A DNA stretch of 64,000 bases from positions 1 through 64,000 of the forward strand of contig DATGQE010000039.1 in NCBI GenBank assembly GCA_035304345.1, read 5' to 3'. The stretch's first letter is position 1; every line of letters begins with the position of its first letter. Below are positions 44,589-55,022 of this stretch, one piece after another. The notes below the pieces were generated by a model. The model was not told where the DNA came from. It saw nothing but the letters and a program-made list of their open reading frames with translations, and ran no database searches. A program made the translations under genes and the position numbers. Origin of the DNA: IDS-8 sp035304345 (GTDB lineage: Bacteria > Pseudomonadota > Gammaproteobacteria > Steroidobacterales > Woeseiaceae).

Positions 44589-44617
44589 TTGTGCCAAGGA
44601 TAGCGGTCGGTGAGAAT
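44589..44617 (+). promoter_or_regulatory. Candidate sigma-70 promoter of etfBA
   Basis: TTGTGC (44589-44594) and GAGAAT (44612-44617) are 17 bp apart and would start the transcript near 44624, about 28 nt before the etfB GTG. Four of six bases match in each hexamer. Confidence 0.4.
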
Positions 44618-44651
44618 ACGCGCTTTTCGTGTCCCGGAGGGAGAGCACCGC

Positions 44652-45407
44652 GTGGAAAGGATACTCGTCGGGCTGAAACGGGTCGTCGACGCCAACGTGC
44701 GGGTGCGCGTGCGGGCCGACGGCAGCGGCGTCGAGACGGACGGGCTCAAGATGAGCATCAACCCGTTCGACGAGATCGCCCTCGAGGAGGCGCTCAGGAT
44801 CCGCGAGCGCGGCGAGGCCCAGGAGGTCGTCGTGGTCTCCATCGGCGGCAGTGAGTGCCAGCAGCAGCTCCGCACCGGCCTCGCCATGGGCGCCGACCGC
44901 GCCATCCACGTGGACGCGGACCCGGAGCTCGACCAGCTCACGATCGCGCGCATCCTGCTCGCGCTCGCCGAGAAGGAGAACCCCGGGATCGTGCTGCTCG
45001 GCAAGCAGGCGATCGACAACGACAACAACCAGACGGGCCAGATGCTCGCCGCGCTCTGGGGCCGGCCGCAGGCGACGTTCGCTTCGAAGATCGTGCTCGA
45101 CGGCGATACGAATGCGACGGTCACGCGGGAGGTCGACGCCGGCCTCGAGACCGTCGAGGTCGACCTGCCGGCGGTGATCACGACCGACCTGCGCCTCAAC
45201 GAACCTCGTTACGTCAAGCTGCCCGACATCATGAAAGCCAAGAAGAAGCCGCTCCTGACGGTGGCGTTTGCCGATCTCGGCGTGGAACGGGCGCCGGCAC
45301 TAGAGCCGGTCGCCTTCGAGCCGCCCCCGCAGCGCCAGAAAGGCGTGCTGGTGGAGGACGTCGCCGGTCTCGTGGAGGCGTTGAAAGCACGGGGGTTGCT
45401 GCGATGA
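44652..45407 (+). CDS. etfB: Electron transfer flavoprotein beta subunit
   Basis: A 251-residue EtfB. Recognisable parts are the N-terminal ILVGLKRVVDANVRVRV, the INPFDEIALEEALRI segment and the AMP-binding region GKQAIDNDNNQTGQM near 126. With EtfA it accepts electrons from acyl-CoA dehydrogenases and passes them to ETF-quinone oxidoreductase. The start is GTG 44652, supported by a GGAGG-containing site; the frame from 44610 adds non-homologous residues. Confidence 0.95.
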   Translation: MERILVGLKRVVDANVRVRVRADGSGVETDGLKMSINPFDEIALEEALRIRERGEAQEVVVVSIGGSECQQQLRTGLAMGADRAIHVDADPELDQLTIARILLALAEKENPGIVLLGKQAIDNDNNQTGQMLAALWGRPQATFASKIVLDGDTNATVTREVDAGLETVEVDLPAVITTDLRLNEPRYVKLPDIMKAKKKPLLTVAFADLGVERAPALEPVAFEPPPQRQKGVLVEDVAGLVEALKARGLLR

Positions 45408-46345
45408 ACCGGGTACTCGTGATTGCCGAGCACGACGGGGCGGCGCTGAACCCGAGCACCGCCAAGTGCGTCGCCTGCGCCGCCGCCCTGCCCGACCCCG
45501 AGATCCATGTCGCCGTGTTCGCGGACAACGGCGAAGCGGTCGCCGCGGAAGCGGCGCGCCTCCAGGGCGTCGCGCGGGTGCTCGAGGTCGACCACCCGGC
45601 GAACGCACACCCGCTGGCGGCGGTGCTCGCGCCGCAGATCGCGGCGCTGGCCGACGGCTACACGCACGTGCTGGGGCCTTCGACCACGTTCGGCAAGGAC
45701 GTCATGCCGCGGGTCGCGGCACTGCTGGGCGTCAACCAGGTGAGCGACGTGATGAGCGTCGAGGGCAGCCATCGCTTCAAGCGACCGATCTACGCCGGCA
45801 ACGCCATCGTGACGGTGGAGGCGCCGGCGGGCTCCGTCGTCGTCGCGACCGTGCGCACCGCCTCCTGGCAGGCGGCCGAAACAGGCCAGGACGCGCCCGT
45901 GGAGTCGAAGCCCGTTGAAGTGCCGCTGCCGGAGCACACCCGCTTCGTCGAGGTGTCGGCCGCGAAAACCGACCGGCCCGACCTGCAGACGGCGAGGATC
46001 GTCGTGTCGGGAGGGCGCGCGCTCGGCAGCGCCGAGAACTTCGACCTCATCTACCGGCTCGCCGACAAGCTCGGCGCGGCGGTCGGCGCCTCGCGTGCCG
46101 CCGTCGACGCGGGCTACGTGCCGAACGACATGCAGGTCGGCCAGACCGGCAAGATCATCGCGCCGGACCTCTACATCGCGGTCGGCATTTCCGGCGCGAT
46201 CCAGCACCTCACCGGCATCAAGGATGCCGGCACGATCGTCGCCATCAACAAGGATGCCGAGGCGCCGATCTTCGAGGTCGCGGACATCGGCCTCGTCGGC
46301 GACCTCTTCACGGTCGTCCCGGAGCTCGAGAAAGCCTTAAGCTGA
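45404..46345 (+). CDS. etfA: Electron transfer flavoprotein alpha subunit
   Basis: A 313-residue EtfA with the N-terminal domain (MNRVLVIAEHDG) and the C-terminal FAD domain containing VSGGRALGS near 205, GQTGKIIAPDLYIAVGISG near 248 and the final AINKDAEAPIFEVAD. It binds FAD at the interface with EtfB. The ATG overlaps the etfB stop by 4 bp. Two acyl-CoA dehydrogenase genes within 4 kb are likely electron donors. Confidence 0.95.
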   Translation: MNRVLVIAEHDGAALNPSTAKCVACAAALPDPEIHVAVFADNGEAVAAEAARLQGVARVLEVDHPANAHPLAAVLAPQIAALADGYTHVLGPSTTFGKDVMPRVAALLGVNQVSDVMSVEGSHRFKRPIYAGNAIVTVEAPAGSVVVATVRTASWQAAETGQDAPVESKPVEVPLPEHTRFVEVSAAKTDRPDLQTARIVVSGGRALGSAENFDLIYRLADKLGAAVGASRAAVDAGYVPNDMQVGQTGKIIAPDLYIAVGISGAIQHLTGIKDAGTIVAINKDAEAPIFEVADIGLVGDLFTVVPELEKALS

Positions 46346-46350
46346 CACGG

Positions 46351-46383
46351 GGCCGCCGCCGGGGTCCGCCCCGGGCGGCGGCC
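46351..46383. terminator. Strong GC hairpin between convergent etfA and peroxiredoxin genes
   Basis: An almost perfect stem (GGCCGCCGCC-GGGG against CCCC-GGGCGGCGGCC, loop TCCG, one bulge) starts 5 bp after the etfA stop. It lacks a T-run on either side, so it may act only as a transcript-end or pausing hairpin for both genes. Confidence 0.4.
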
Positions 46384-46421
46384 GTGCGCGCGCCCGGGCA
46401 CCGGCCGCGCCGCGCCGCGCG

Positions 46422-46904
46422 TCAGAGCGCGTCGAGGATGGCTTCCGCCTTGCTGACCTCGAACTTGCCGGGTTCCTCGACCGCGGCGTGCTCGACCACG
46501 CCGTCGTTCACGACGAGCGCGAAGCGCTGGCCGCGCATGCCGAGGCCGAACTTCGTGCCGTCCATCTCGAGCCCCAGCGCGCGCGTGTACTCGCCGTTGC
46601 CGTCGGCCAGCATCAGGACCTTGCCGTTCACGTTGCGATCCTTGCCCCAGGCATCCATCACGAACACGTCGTTCACGGCCATGCACGCGATCGTGTCGAC
46701 GCCCTTGGCCTTGATCTCGTCGGCGTGCTGCACGAAGCCGGGCAGGTGATTCATCGAGCAGGTCGGCGTGAACGCGCCCGGCACCGACACCAGCACGACC
46801 CGCTTGCCCTTGAACAGCTCGTCCGTCGACATCGCGCCCGGACCGGAGTCCGTCATGACGGCGAAAACGCCGTTCGGCATCCTGTCTCCCGCTTTGATGG
46901 CCAT
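46422..46904 (-). CDS. Peroxiredoxin (Prx5-like, redoxin family)
   Basis: A 160-residue peroxiredoxin of the Prx5/AhpE-like redoxin type. The peroxidatic Cys49 sits in PGAFTPTCSMNHL. It reduces hydrogen peroxide and alkyl hydroperoxides with a thiol donor. Start ATG 46904 has GGAG 5 nt upstream; five extra residues are possible from the start at 46919. It is convergent with etfA. Confidence 0.92.
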   Translation of the reverse strand: MAIKAGDRMPNGVFAVMTDSGPGAMSTDELFKGKRVVLVSVPGAFTPTCSMNHLPGFVQHADEIKAKGVDTIACMAVNDVFVMDAWGKDRNVNGKVLMLADGNGEYTRALGLEMDGTKFGLGMRGQRFALVVNDGVVEHAAVEEPGKFEVSKAEAILDAL

Positions 46905-47019
46905 ATGCTCTCCTCGCAATCGGTTGAAACGGTCGAATCGCCCGGGCGCGCCATCTTAGCAGGACGCCGGAAAAGGTCATCCCGGGAAGATCCGTGGGGG
47001 GTCCGTGCGGTTCGTCACT

Positions 47020-47025
47020 TATAAT
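47020..47025 (+). promoter_or_regulatory. Consensus -10 upstream of the acyl-CoA dehydrogenase gene
   Basis: A perfect TATAAT lies 55 bp before the ATG at 47080. No convincing -35 is visible at 16-18 bp, so an activator may be involved. Confidence 0.4.
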
Positions 47026-47079
47026 AATGCCTTCGCCCGACCCAGGCATCGTGCCGCAACGACGGCACCCGGTGATCTC

Positions 47080-48243
<1,164 letters not shown>

Positions 48244-48255
48244 ACCCGCCGGGCG

Positions 48256-48576
48256 TCAGCCTTCGTTCTCGGCCACGTGCACGATGAGGCCGTCCAGCTC
48301 CTCGGTCATTTCGATCTGGCAGGTGAGCCGGCTGTTCGGCCGCCGCTCGAACGCGGCGTCCAGCATGCTGTCCTCCATGTCGTCCATGGGCGGCAGCTTG
48401 TCGAGCCAGGCCTCGTCGATGTAGCTGTGGCAGGTGGCGCAGGCGCAGGCGCCGCCGCACTCGGCGACGATGCCGTCGATGTTGTTGTTGATGGCGCCCT
48501 CCATCACGGAATAGCCGACTTCCACCTCGACTTCGTGGCGTTCCCCGGCGGGCGTGATGTAGATGACCTTGGGCAT
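48256..48576 (-). CDS. 2Fe-2S ferredoxin, adrenodoxin/ISC type
   Basis: A 106-residue ferredoxin with cluster ligands Cys40, Cys46, Cys49 and Cys86 (pattern C-x5-C-x2-C-x36-C), as in adrenodoxin and ISC ferredoxins. Such proteins serve cytochrome P450s, Rieske oxygenases or Fe-S assembly. No isc genes or P450 gene are adjacent. It is convergent with the acyl-CoA dehydrogenase, 12 bp away. Confidence 0.93.
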   Translation of the reverse strand: MPKVIYITPAGERHEVEVEVGYSVMEGAINNNIDGIVAECGGACACATCHSYIDEAWLDKLPPMDDMEDSMLDAAFERRPNSRLTCQIEMTEELDGLIVHVAENEG

Positions 48577-48642
48577 GACCTCGCAGGCAGGTTTGGCGTA
48601 AAGGGCGGCGGATTGTATGAAGACCGCCGCTGACTGGTCAAT

Positions 48643-49923
48643 TCATGCTCGATGTGGGGTCGATTTGGCGTCGTTCCAGCGCCCAAGCTCCAGGCGCGCG
48701 ACCGTCTCCAGGTGCACGGCGTCCGGCCCGTCCGCGATCCTGAGGCTGCGCGCCGCGGCCCAGCCGGCGGCCAGCCCGGTATCGGCCGACACGCCCGCCG
48801 CCCCGTGCACCTGGATCGCGCGATCGATGACCGCCAGCGCCATGGCCGGGGCGGCCACCTTGATCATCGCGATCTCCCGCCGGGCGGCCTTGTTGCCTTC
48901 GCGGTCCATGCGCGCGGCCGCGGCGAGCGTGAGCAGCCGGGCCTGCTCGATCTCGATGCGCGAGCGGGCGATCGCCTCGCGCACGGTCCCCTGCTCCGCG
49001 AGCGGCCTGCCGAACGCCACTCGCCCGCGCGCGCGCTCGACCAAGCTTTCCAGCGAGCGCTCGGCCAGGCCGATGAGGCGCATGCAATGGTGGATGCGTC
49101 CGGGGCCCAGGCGGCCCTGGGCAATCTCGAACCCGCGCCCCTCGCCGAGCAGCAGGTTCGCCTTCGGCACGCGCACGTTCTCGAACACCATCTCGGCGTG
49201 GCCGTGCGGCGCGTCGTCGTAGCCGAACACCGTGAGCGGCCGCACGATGCGCACGCCGGGCGTATCCATCGGCACGAGGATCATGGACTGCCGCCGGTGC
49301 CGGTCGGCGTCCGGGTTGCTCATTCCCATGAAGATCACCAGCCGGCAGCGCGGATCCATGGCGCCCGAGATCCACCACTTGCGGCCGTTCAGCACGTAGT
49401 GATCGCCGTCCGCCTCGATCGTGGCGCGGATGTTGGTCGCGTCCGACGAGGCGACGTCCGGCTCCGTCATCGCGAAGGCGGAACGGATCTCGCCGGCGAG
49501 CAACGGCGCGAGCCAGCGTGCCTTCTGCTCCTTTGTCCCGTAGCGCAGGAGCACTTCCATGTTGCCGGTGTCGGGGGCCGAGCAGTTGCAGGCCTCCGCG
49601 GCCAGCGGCGAGCGCCCCATGATCCCGGCGAGCAGCGCGTACTCGAGGTTGCCGAGCCCCGCGCCGTGCTCGCGGTCCGGCAGGAACAGGTTCCAGAGCC
49701 CGGTGCGCCGCGCCTCGGCCTTGAGCGCCTCCATCACGGGCGGGACCACCCAGCGCGACGGCGCTTCGGCGAGATACCCGTAGTACTCCGCCTCGGCGGG
49801 CCGGACGACGTCCTCGACGAAGGCCAGGAGCTTGTCGGCGAGCGCGCGAACGGCGGGCGACCAGTCGAACGGCATGCGGGTTTCGCTGCAGGCTTTCCTG
49901 CACAACGGGGACTCGTTCATCAT
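48643..49923 (-). CDS. Acyl-CoA dehydrogenase, ACAD10/11-like
   Basis: A 426-residue acyl-CoA dehydrogenase of the longer subgroup. FAD and substrate motifs include FAMTEPDVASSDATN near 152 and WWISGAMDPRC near 187. At the place of the usual YEG glutamate there is RIADGPDAVHLE, where an Asp probably acts as the catalytic base, as in ACAD10/11-like proteins. The start may be 49923 or the later ATG at 49875 (MPFDWSP), which better matches the family. It is divergent from the ilv leader. Confidence 0.88.
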   Translation of the reverse strand: MMNESPLCRKACSETRMPFDWSPAVRALADKLLAFVEDVVRPAEAEYYGYLAEAPSRWVVPPVMEALKAEARRTGLWNLFLPDREHGAGLGNLEYALLAGIMGRSPLAAEACNCSAPDTGNMEVLLRYGTKEQKARWLAPLLAGEIRSAFAMTEPDVASSDATNIRATIEADGDHYVLNGRKWWISGAMDPRCRLVIFMGMSNPDADRHRRQSMILVPMDTPGVRIVRPLTVFGYDDAPHGHAEMVFENVRVPKANLLLGEGRGFEIAQGRLGPGRIHHCMRLIGLAERSLESLVERARGRVAFGRPLAEQGTVREAIARSRIEIEQARLLTLAAAARMDREGNKAARREIAMIKVAAPAMALAVIDRAIQVHGAAGVSADTGLAAGWAAARSLRIADGPDAVHLETVARLELGRWNDAKSTPHRA

Positions 49924-49966
49924 GCCGGGCGGGCGACCGTATCACAAGCAACTGAAACCCCGAGGG

Positions 49967-49995
49967 TTGACATCGCGGAAAGCATCCAACATGAT
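49967..49995 (+). promoter_or_regulatory. Candidate promoter of the ilv-leu operon
   Basis: A perfect -35 TTGACA (49967-49972) is followed after 17 bp by CATGAT (49990-49995; four of six bases). The start point would fall near 50002, directly before the ATG at 50003, so the leader message may begin with or right at an AUG. Confidence 0.5.
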
Positions 49996-50098
49996 CCGGC
50001 GCATGATTCCGGATCCGACATCCGCACCCGCCGCGTCCCGGGCCGTCATCCTGCTCGACCTTACGCTGGTGCTCCTTTGCGAGAGGGAGAGCGGGTAG
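49991..50098 (+). CDS. ilvL: ilv leader peptide (branched-chain attenuator)
   Basis: A short frame of 35 codons from ATG 49991, or 31 from ATG 50003, ending in TAG at 50096. Near its end the peptide reads AVILLDLTLVLLCERESG: one Ile, two Val and six Leu within 12 residues. This is what a leader for transcription attenuation by branched-chain amino-acyl-tRNA needs, and it stands 35 bp before a strong terminator in front of ilvC. Neither ATG has a good ribosome-binding site; the predicted promoter would make the second one leaderless. The longer frame opening at 49832 is not expected to be translated. Confidence 0.75.
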   Translation: MIRRMIPDPTSAPAASRAVILLDLTLVLLCERESG

Positions 50099-50133
50099 CG
50101 GACGAAGGAAAGGCAGGACCACCGAAAACCGAA

Positions 50134-50169
50134 CCCCGCGATCCCGTCAGGACCGCGGGGTTTTTTTTT
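50134..50169 (+). terminator. Attenuator terminator upstream of ilvC
   Basis: Stem CCCCGCG (50134-50140) with CGCGGGG (50154-50160), an inner TCC/GGA helix and a CGTCA loop, followed by nine T. It is the strongest intrinsic terminator in the window and sits 60 bp before the ilvC start. A competing antiterminator pairing is possible between GCGGG at 50091-50095, just before the leader stop, and CCCGC of the 5' terminator arm (50135-50139). Confidence 0.88.
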
Positions 50170-50228
50170 CCCGGTCGGCGGACCGGGGACCGACCGCAGG
50201 CAACGACCACGAAAGGGAGCTTTACCAC

Positions 50229-51215
<987 letters not shown>

Positions 51216-51243
51216 GGCCGGCCGCACGAGAGGTGAACCCGCC

Positions 51244-52335
51244 ATGACCCCCGCAATGCCCGACTTCCTGCTGGATACCGACTGGGGCTCCGACGTCGGC
51301 ACGCCGCCCTCCCCCGTCACTTTCGACGACGTCCTCCGCGCACGCGAGGTGATCGCGCCGCACCTCGCGCCGACGCCGCTCCTCAATCACGCGCTCCTCG
51401 ACGCGCGCACCGGGACGCGCACGTGGGTCAAGCTCGAGAACGTGCAGGACATCGGCGTGTTCAAGATCCGGGGGGCGATCAACCTGCTCGCGAGCCTCGA
51501 CGAGGCCGAGCGCGCGCGCGGCATCGTGACGGCGACGCGCGGCAACTACGGCGCCGCGCTCGCGCGGGCGTGCGCCATGTACGGCGCCCGGTGCACCGTG
51601 TTCGTCCCGGAAGGCAACAGTCCCGACAAGAATGCCGCGATCAAGGCGCTCGGCGCCGATCTCGTGATCCAGGGTCACGACTTCGACGCCGCGTGGGATG
51701 CGTCCGTGCGCTACGCGCGCAAGATCGGGGCGCTCTCCGTGCACCCCGCGAAGCGCGCCGAGCTGGTGGCCGGACAGGGAACGGTGGTGCTCGAGATGCT
51801 CGAGCAATGCGACCGCCCGCTCGACGTGTTGTTCGTGCCGGTCGGCGGCGGCAGCCTCGCGGCGGGCACCATGGCGGTGATCCAGGCGAAATCGCCGCGC
51901 ACCCGCGTGATCGCCGTGCAGGCGGAGAACGCGCCGGCGTTCCACAACGCCTGGCACACCGGCCACTACTCCCCGACGGTGGCGGCGCGCACGATCGCGG
52001 ACGGCCTCGCCACGCGCATTCCCGTGCGTTACACACTGGAGATGATGCGCGGGCTCGCCGACTTCGTGCTCGTGAGCGAGGAAGAGATCTGTGCCGCGAT
52101 CCGCTGCTACGCGGAGACCATCCATCACCTGGCCGAGGGCGGCGGTGCCGCTCCGCTCGCGGCCGCGCTCCGGATGCGCGACGAGCTGGCCGGCGCGAAC
52201 GTCGGCCTCGTCCTCACCGGCAGCAACATCGACCAGCGCACGCTGAGCAAGGCACTGAGCGCCGATGCCGTGCTCGCCCCGCCACCGGCGGTAGCGACGT
52301 TTCCGCTGGCCAGCCTCGACTACGGCGACCGTTAG
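51244..52335 (+). CDS. PLP-dependent threonine/serine dehydratase-like enzyme without ACT domain
   Basis: A 363-residue fold-type II PLP enzyme. The Schiff-base Lys74 is in GVFKIRGAIN; the Asn loop is TATRGNYGAA in place of the usual SAGNHAQG; PVGGGSLAAG near 199 binds the phosphate. It ends after the catalytic domain, so the regulatory ACT-like tail of biosynthetic IlvA (about 510 residues) is missing and isoleucine feedback is not expected. In this operon it most likely makes 2-oxobutanoate from threonine for isoleucine, but other hydroxy-amino-acid substrates are possible. 28 bp after ilvC. Confidence 0.8.
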   Translation: MTPAMPDFLLDTDWGSDVGTPPSPVTFDDVLRAREVIAPHLAPTPLLNHALLDARTGTRTWVKLENVQDIGVFKIRGAINLLASLDEAERARGIVTATRGNYGAALARACAMYGARCTVFVPEGNSPDKNAAIKALGADLVIQGHDFDAAWDASVRYARKIGALSVHPAKRAELVAGQGTVVLEMLEQCDRPLDVLFVPVGGGSLAAGTMAVIQAKSPRTRVIAVQAENAPAFHNAWHTGHYSPTVAARTIADGLATRIPVRYTLEMMRGLADFVLVSEEEICAAIRCYAETIHHLAEGGGAAPLAAALRMRDELAGANVGLVLTGSNIDQRTLSKALSADAVLAPPPAVATFPLASLDYGDR

Positions 52336-52344
52336 GAGAACGAC

Positions 52345-53904
52345 ATGACGGACCGCATTCGCATTTTCGACACGACACTGCGCGACGGCGAGCAGGCACC
52401 GGGTTGCAGCATGACGCTGCGCGAGAAGCTTCGCGTGGCGAAAGCGCTCGCCGAGCTCAAGGTCGACGTCATCGAGGCCGGGTTCCCTGCGGCCTCGCCC
52501 GGCGACTTCGAGGCCGTGCAGGCGGTCGCGGAAGAGATCGAGGGACCGATAGTGTGCGGGCTCGCGCGCTGCCACCCCGAGGACATCGAGCGCGCCCATG
52601 CCGCGCTGAAAGGCGCCCCGCGCCGCCGGCTGCACCTGTTCCTCGCCACCAGCGCCATCCACCGCGAGCACAAGCTCAAGATGGCCAAGGAGGAAGTCGT
52701 GCGTCGTGCGGTGGAGTCCGTACGCTTCGCGCGCGGGCTGTGCGACGACGTCGAGTTCTCGCCGGAGGACGCGTCCCGGACCGAGCCTGCGTACCTCGCC
52801 GAGGTCGTCACGGCGGCCATCGAAGCGGGCGCCTCGACGATCAACATTCCGGATACCGTCGGCTACACCGTGCCGGCGGAGTTCGATCGCGTGTTCCGGT
52901 ACCTGAAGGAGAACGTGCCCGGCATCGACACCGTGACGCTGAGCGTGCACTGCCACAACGACCTCGGCATGGCGGTGGCCAACAGCCTCGCCGCCGTCGC
53001 GGCGGGTGCCCGCCAGGTCGAATGCACGATCAACGGCATCGGGGAGCGCGCCGGCAACTGCTCGCTGGAGGAGGTGGTCATGGCGCTGCGAACGCGCGCC
53101 GACTTCTTCGGGGTCGAGACCGGCATCGACACGACGCGCCTGTATCCCACGTCGCGGCTGGTTGCCGGGATCACCGGCATGCCGGTGCCGCGCAACAAGG
53201 CGATCGTGGGCGAGAACGCGTTCGCGCACGAGGCCGGCATTCACCAGCACGGAATGCTGGCCAACCGCGCCACCTACGAGATCATGCGCCCCGAGGACGT
53301 CGGCTTCGCGCGCTCGAGCCTGGTCCTTGGCAAGCACAGCGGCCGCCACGCGTTCCGCCAGCGCGTTCGCGAGCTCGGCTTCGATCTCGACGAGTTCGAG
53401 ACGAACCGGGCTTTCCAGGAGTTCAAGAAGCTCGCCGACCGCAAGAAGGACGTCTACGACGGCGACATCGAAGCGATCGTCATGAACGTCGACAGCGCAT
53501 CGGGCGGGCCGTGGGTGCTCAAGTCGCTGGCCGTCCGCTCGGGCACCGAGGAGCCCGCGGAAGCCCGGCTGCGGATGCTCGACGAGCAGGGCCGCGAAGT
53601 CGAGGCCGAGGCCTCGGCCGACGGGCCCGCGGAGGCCGTGTTCCAGGCCATCGAGCGGATGACCGGGATCACGCCGTCGCTCGAAAGCTTCGAGCTGCAC
53701 AGCGCGACCGGCGGCGAGGACGCACAGGGCGAGGCGACCGTCACCGTCGAGTACGAGGGTGAGAGCTACCGCGGGCACGCGGCCAGCGTGGACATCGTCG
53801 AGGCGGCCGCACGCGCCTACCTGGAGGTCGTGAACCGCATTCTGAGGCGGCGCGACCTGGGCTTGGTCCGCGGCGGGCGGGGTGCCCAGCGTGCAAGGGT
53901 GTGA
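52345..53904 (+). CDS. leuA: 2-isopropylmalate synthase
   Basis: A 519-residue enzyme: HMGL-type TIM barrel (about 5-270) with FDTTLRDGEQAPG at the start and HCHNDLGMAVANS with the metal-binding His pair near 203, a linker, and the C-terminal regulatory LeuA dimer domain (about 385-510) that binds leucine. It condenses acetyl-CoA with 2-ketoisovalerate. Only 9 bp separate it from the dehydratase gene, and a GGAG lies in that gap. Confidence 0.97.
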   Translation: MTDRIRIFDTTLRDGEQAPGCSMTLREKLRVAKALAELKVDVIEAGFPAASPGDFEAVQAVAEEIEGPIVCGLARCHPEDIERAHAALKGAPRRRLHLFLATSAIHREHKLKMAKEEVVRRAVESVRFARGLCDDVEFSPEDASRTEPAYLAEVVTAAIEAGASTINIPDTVGYTVPAEFDRVFRYLKENVPGIDTVTLSVHCHNDLGMAVANSLAAVAAGARQVECTINGIGERAGNCSLEEVVMALRTRADFFGVETGIDTTRLYPTSRLVAGITGMPVPRNKAIVGENAFAHEAGIHQHGMLANRATYEIMRPEDVGFARSSLVLGKHSGRHAFRQRVRELGFDLDEFETNRAFQEFKKLADRKKDVYDGDIEAIVMNVDSASGGPWVLKSLAVRSGTEEPAEARLRMLDEQGREVEAEASADGPAEAVFQAIERMTGITPSLESFELHSATGGEDAQGEATVTVEYEGESYRGHAASVDIVEAAARAYLEVVNRILRRRDLGLVRGGRGAQRARV

Positions 53905-53927
53905 GAGCGCTCTCAGGGCCGCGGCCC
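53902..53927. repeat. Two adjacent perfect palindromes after leuA
   Basis: TGAGAGCGCTCTCA (53902-53915) begins with the leuA stop codon and is followed directly by GGGCCGCGGCCC (53916-53927). They could fold as hairpins between leuA and ilvE, as mRNA processing or pausing sites, or could bind a dimeric protein. No T-run follows. Confidence 0.55.
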
Positions 53928-54001
53928 GGCCGGCCGCGTGACATGGTGATGGCGAGGCCCTAATCTACGCGGTCCCGAGCACCCGAACACGGAGTACGAC
54001 G

Positions 54002-54961
54002 ATGAGCTTCGAAGGCGCCAAACGCATCTGGATGAACGGCCGCATGATCCCCTGGGAGAAGGCCACGGTGCACGTCATGGCGCACGCGCTCCACTACGGC
54101 TCGTCGGTCTTCGAGGGTATCCGGAGCTACGCGACGCCCGAGGGCCCGAAGGTCTTTCGCCTCACGGACCACATGCGCCGCTTCATGAACTCGGCCAAGA
54201 TCTACCGCATGCCGCTCGCCTGGAGCCTCGACGAGCTCGTGGCAGTCTGCAAGGAAGTGGTGATCGCGAACAACCTGCGGGACGGCGCCTACATCCGGCC
54301 GATCGCGTTGCGCGGGCTCGGCGAGGTCGGGCTCGCGCCGAAACCGGATCACCCGGTGGACGTGGCCGTGGCCGCGTGGGTGTGGCCTGCCTATCTCGGC
54401 GCCGGCGCGCTCGAGCAGGGCGTGGACGTGTGCGTGTCGAGCTGGCAGCGGGTCGCACCGAACACCGTGCCCGCGCTGGCGAAGGCCGGCGGCAACTACC
54501 TGTCGAGCCAGCTCATCAGCACCGAGGCGAAGCGCCTCGGCTTCGCGGAAGGCATCGCGCTCTCGACCGACGGCACCGTCAGCGAAGGCGCGGGCGAGAA
54601 CCTGTTCCTGGTGCGCGACGGCGAGCTCATCACCCCTCCCCTGACCGCGTCCATCCTCACCGGCATCACCCGCGACACCGTGATCCGGCTCGCCCGCCGG
54701 CTCGGCCTCGAGGTCACCGAGCAGGCGATCCCGCGCGAGATGCTGTATCTCGCCGACGAGCTGTTCTTCTGCGGCACGGCGGTCGAGATCACGCCGATCC
54801 GCTCCGTCGACCGGATCCAGATCGGCGAAGGACGCCGCGGCCCGATCACGACGCAGCTCCAGGAGGCGTTCTTCGGCCTGTTCTCCGGCACGACCGAGGA
54901 CGTCGACGGCTGGCTGGAGCCGGTGGATTCGCCGACGGTCGCGGCCGCCGGCGGCTCGTGA
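54002..54961 (+). CDS. ilvE: Branched-chain amino acid aminotransferase
   Basis: A 319-residue fold-type IV aminotransferase. The start WMNGRMIPWEKATVHVMAHALHYG type sequence, the PLP Lys161 in ALAKAGGNY, GENLFLVRDG near 200 and the FFCGTAVEITPI segment near 257 define the family. It makes leucine, isoleucine and valine from their keto acids. It lies 97 bp after leuA, on the same strand. Confidence 0.95.
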   Translation: MSFEGAKRIWMNGRMIPWEKATVHVMAHALHYGSSVFEGIRSYATPEGPKVFRLTDHMRRFMNSAKIYRMPLAWSLDELVAVCKEVVIANNLRDGAYIRPIALRGLGEVGLAPKPDHPVDVAVAAWVWPAYLGAGALEQGVDVCVSSWQRVAPNTVPALAKAGGNYLSSQLISTEAKRLGFAEGIALSTDGTVSEGAGENLFLVRDGELITPPLTASILTGITRDTVIRLARRLGLEVTEQAIPREMLYLADELFFCGTAVEITPIRSVDRIQIGEGRRGPITTQLQEAFFGLFSGTTEDVDGWLEPVDSPTVAAAGGS

Positions 54962-55022
54962 GCACGACGGAGGGGAACGGGAGCGCGCCTGGCGCGCGCC
55001 CCGGCACAGGGACGACTGCACG

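Noticed and set aside
49832..50098. 88-residue frame covering the ilv leader
   Set aside because: Its first part overlaps the divergent acyl-CoA dehydrogenase gene and the promoter; only the last 31-35 codons are expected to be transcribed and translated.
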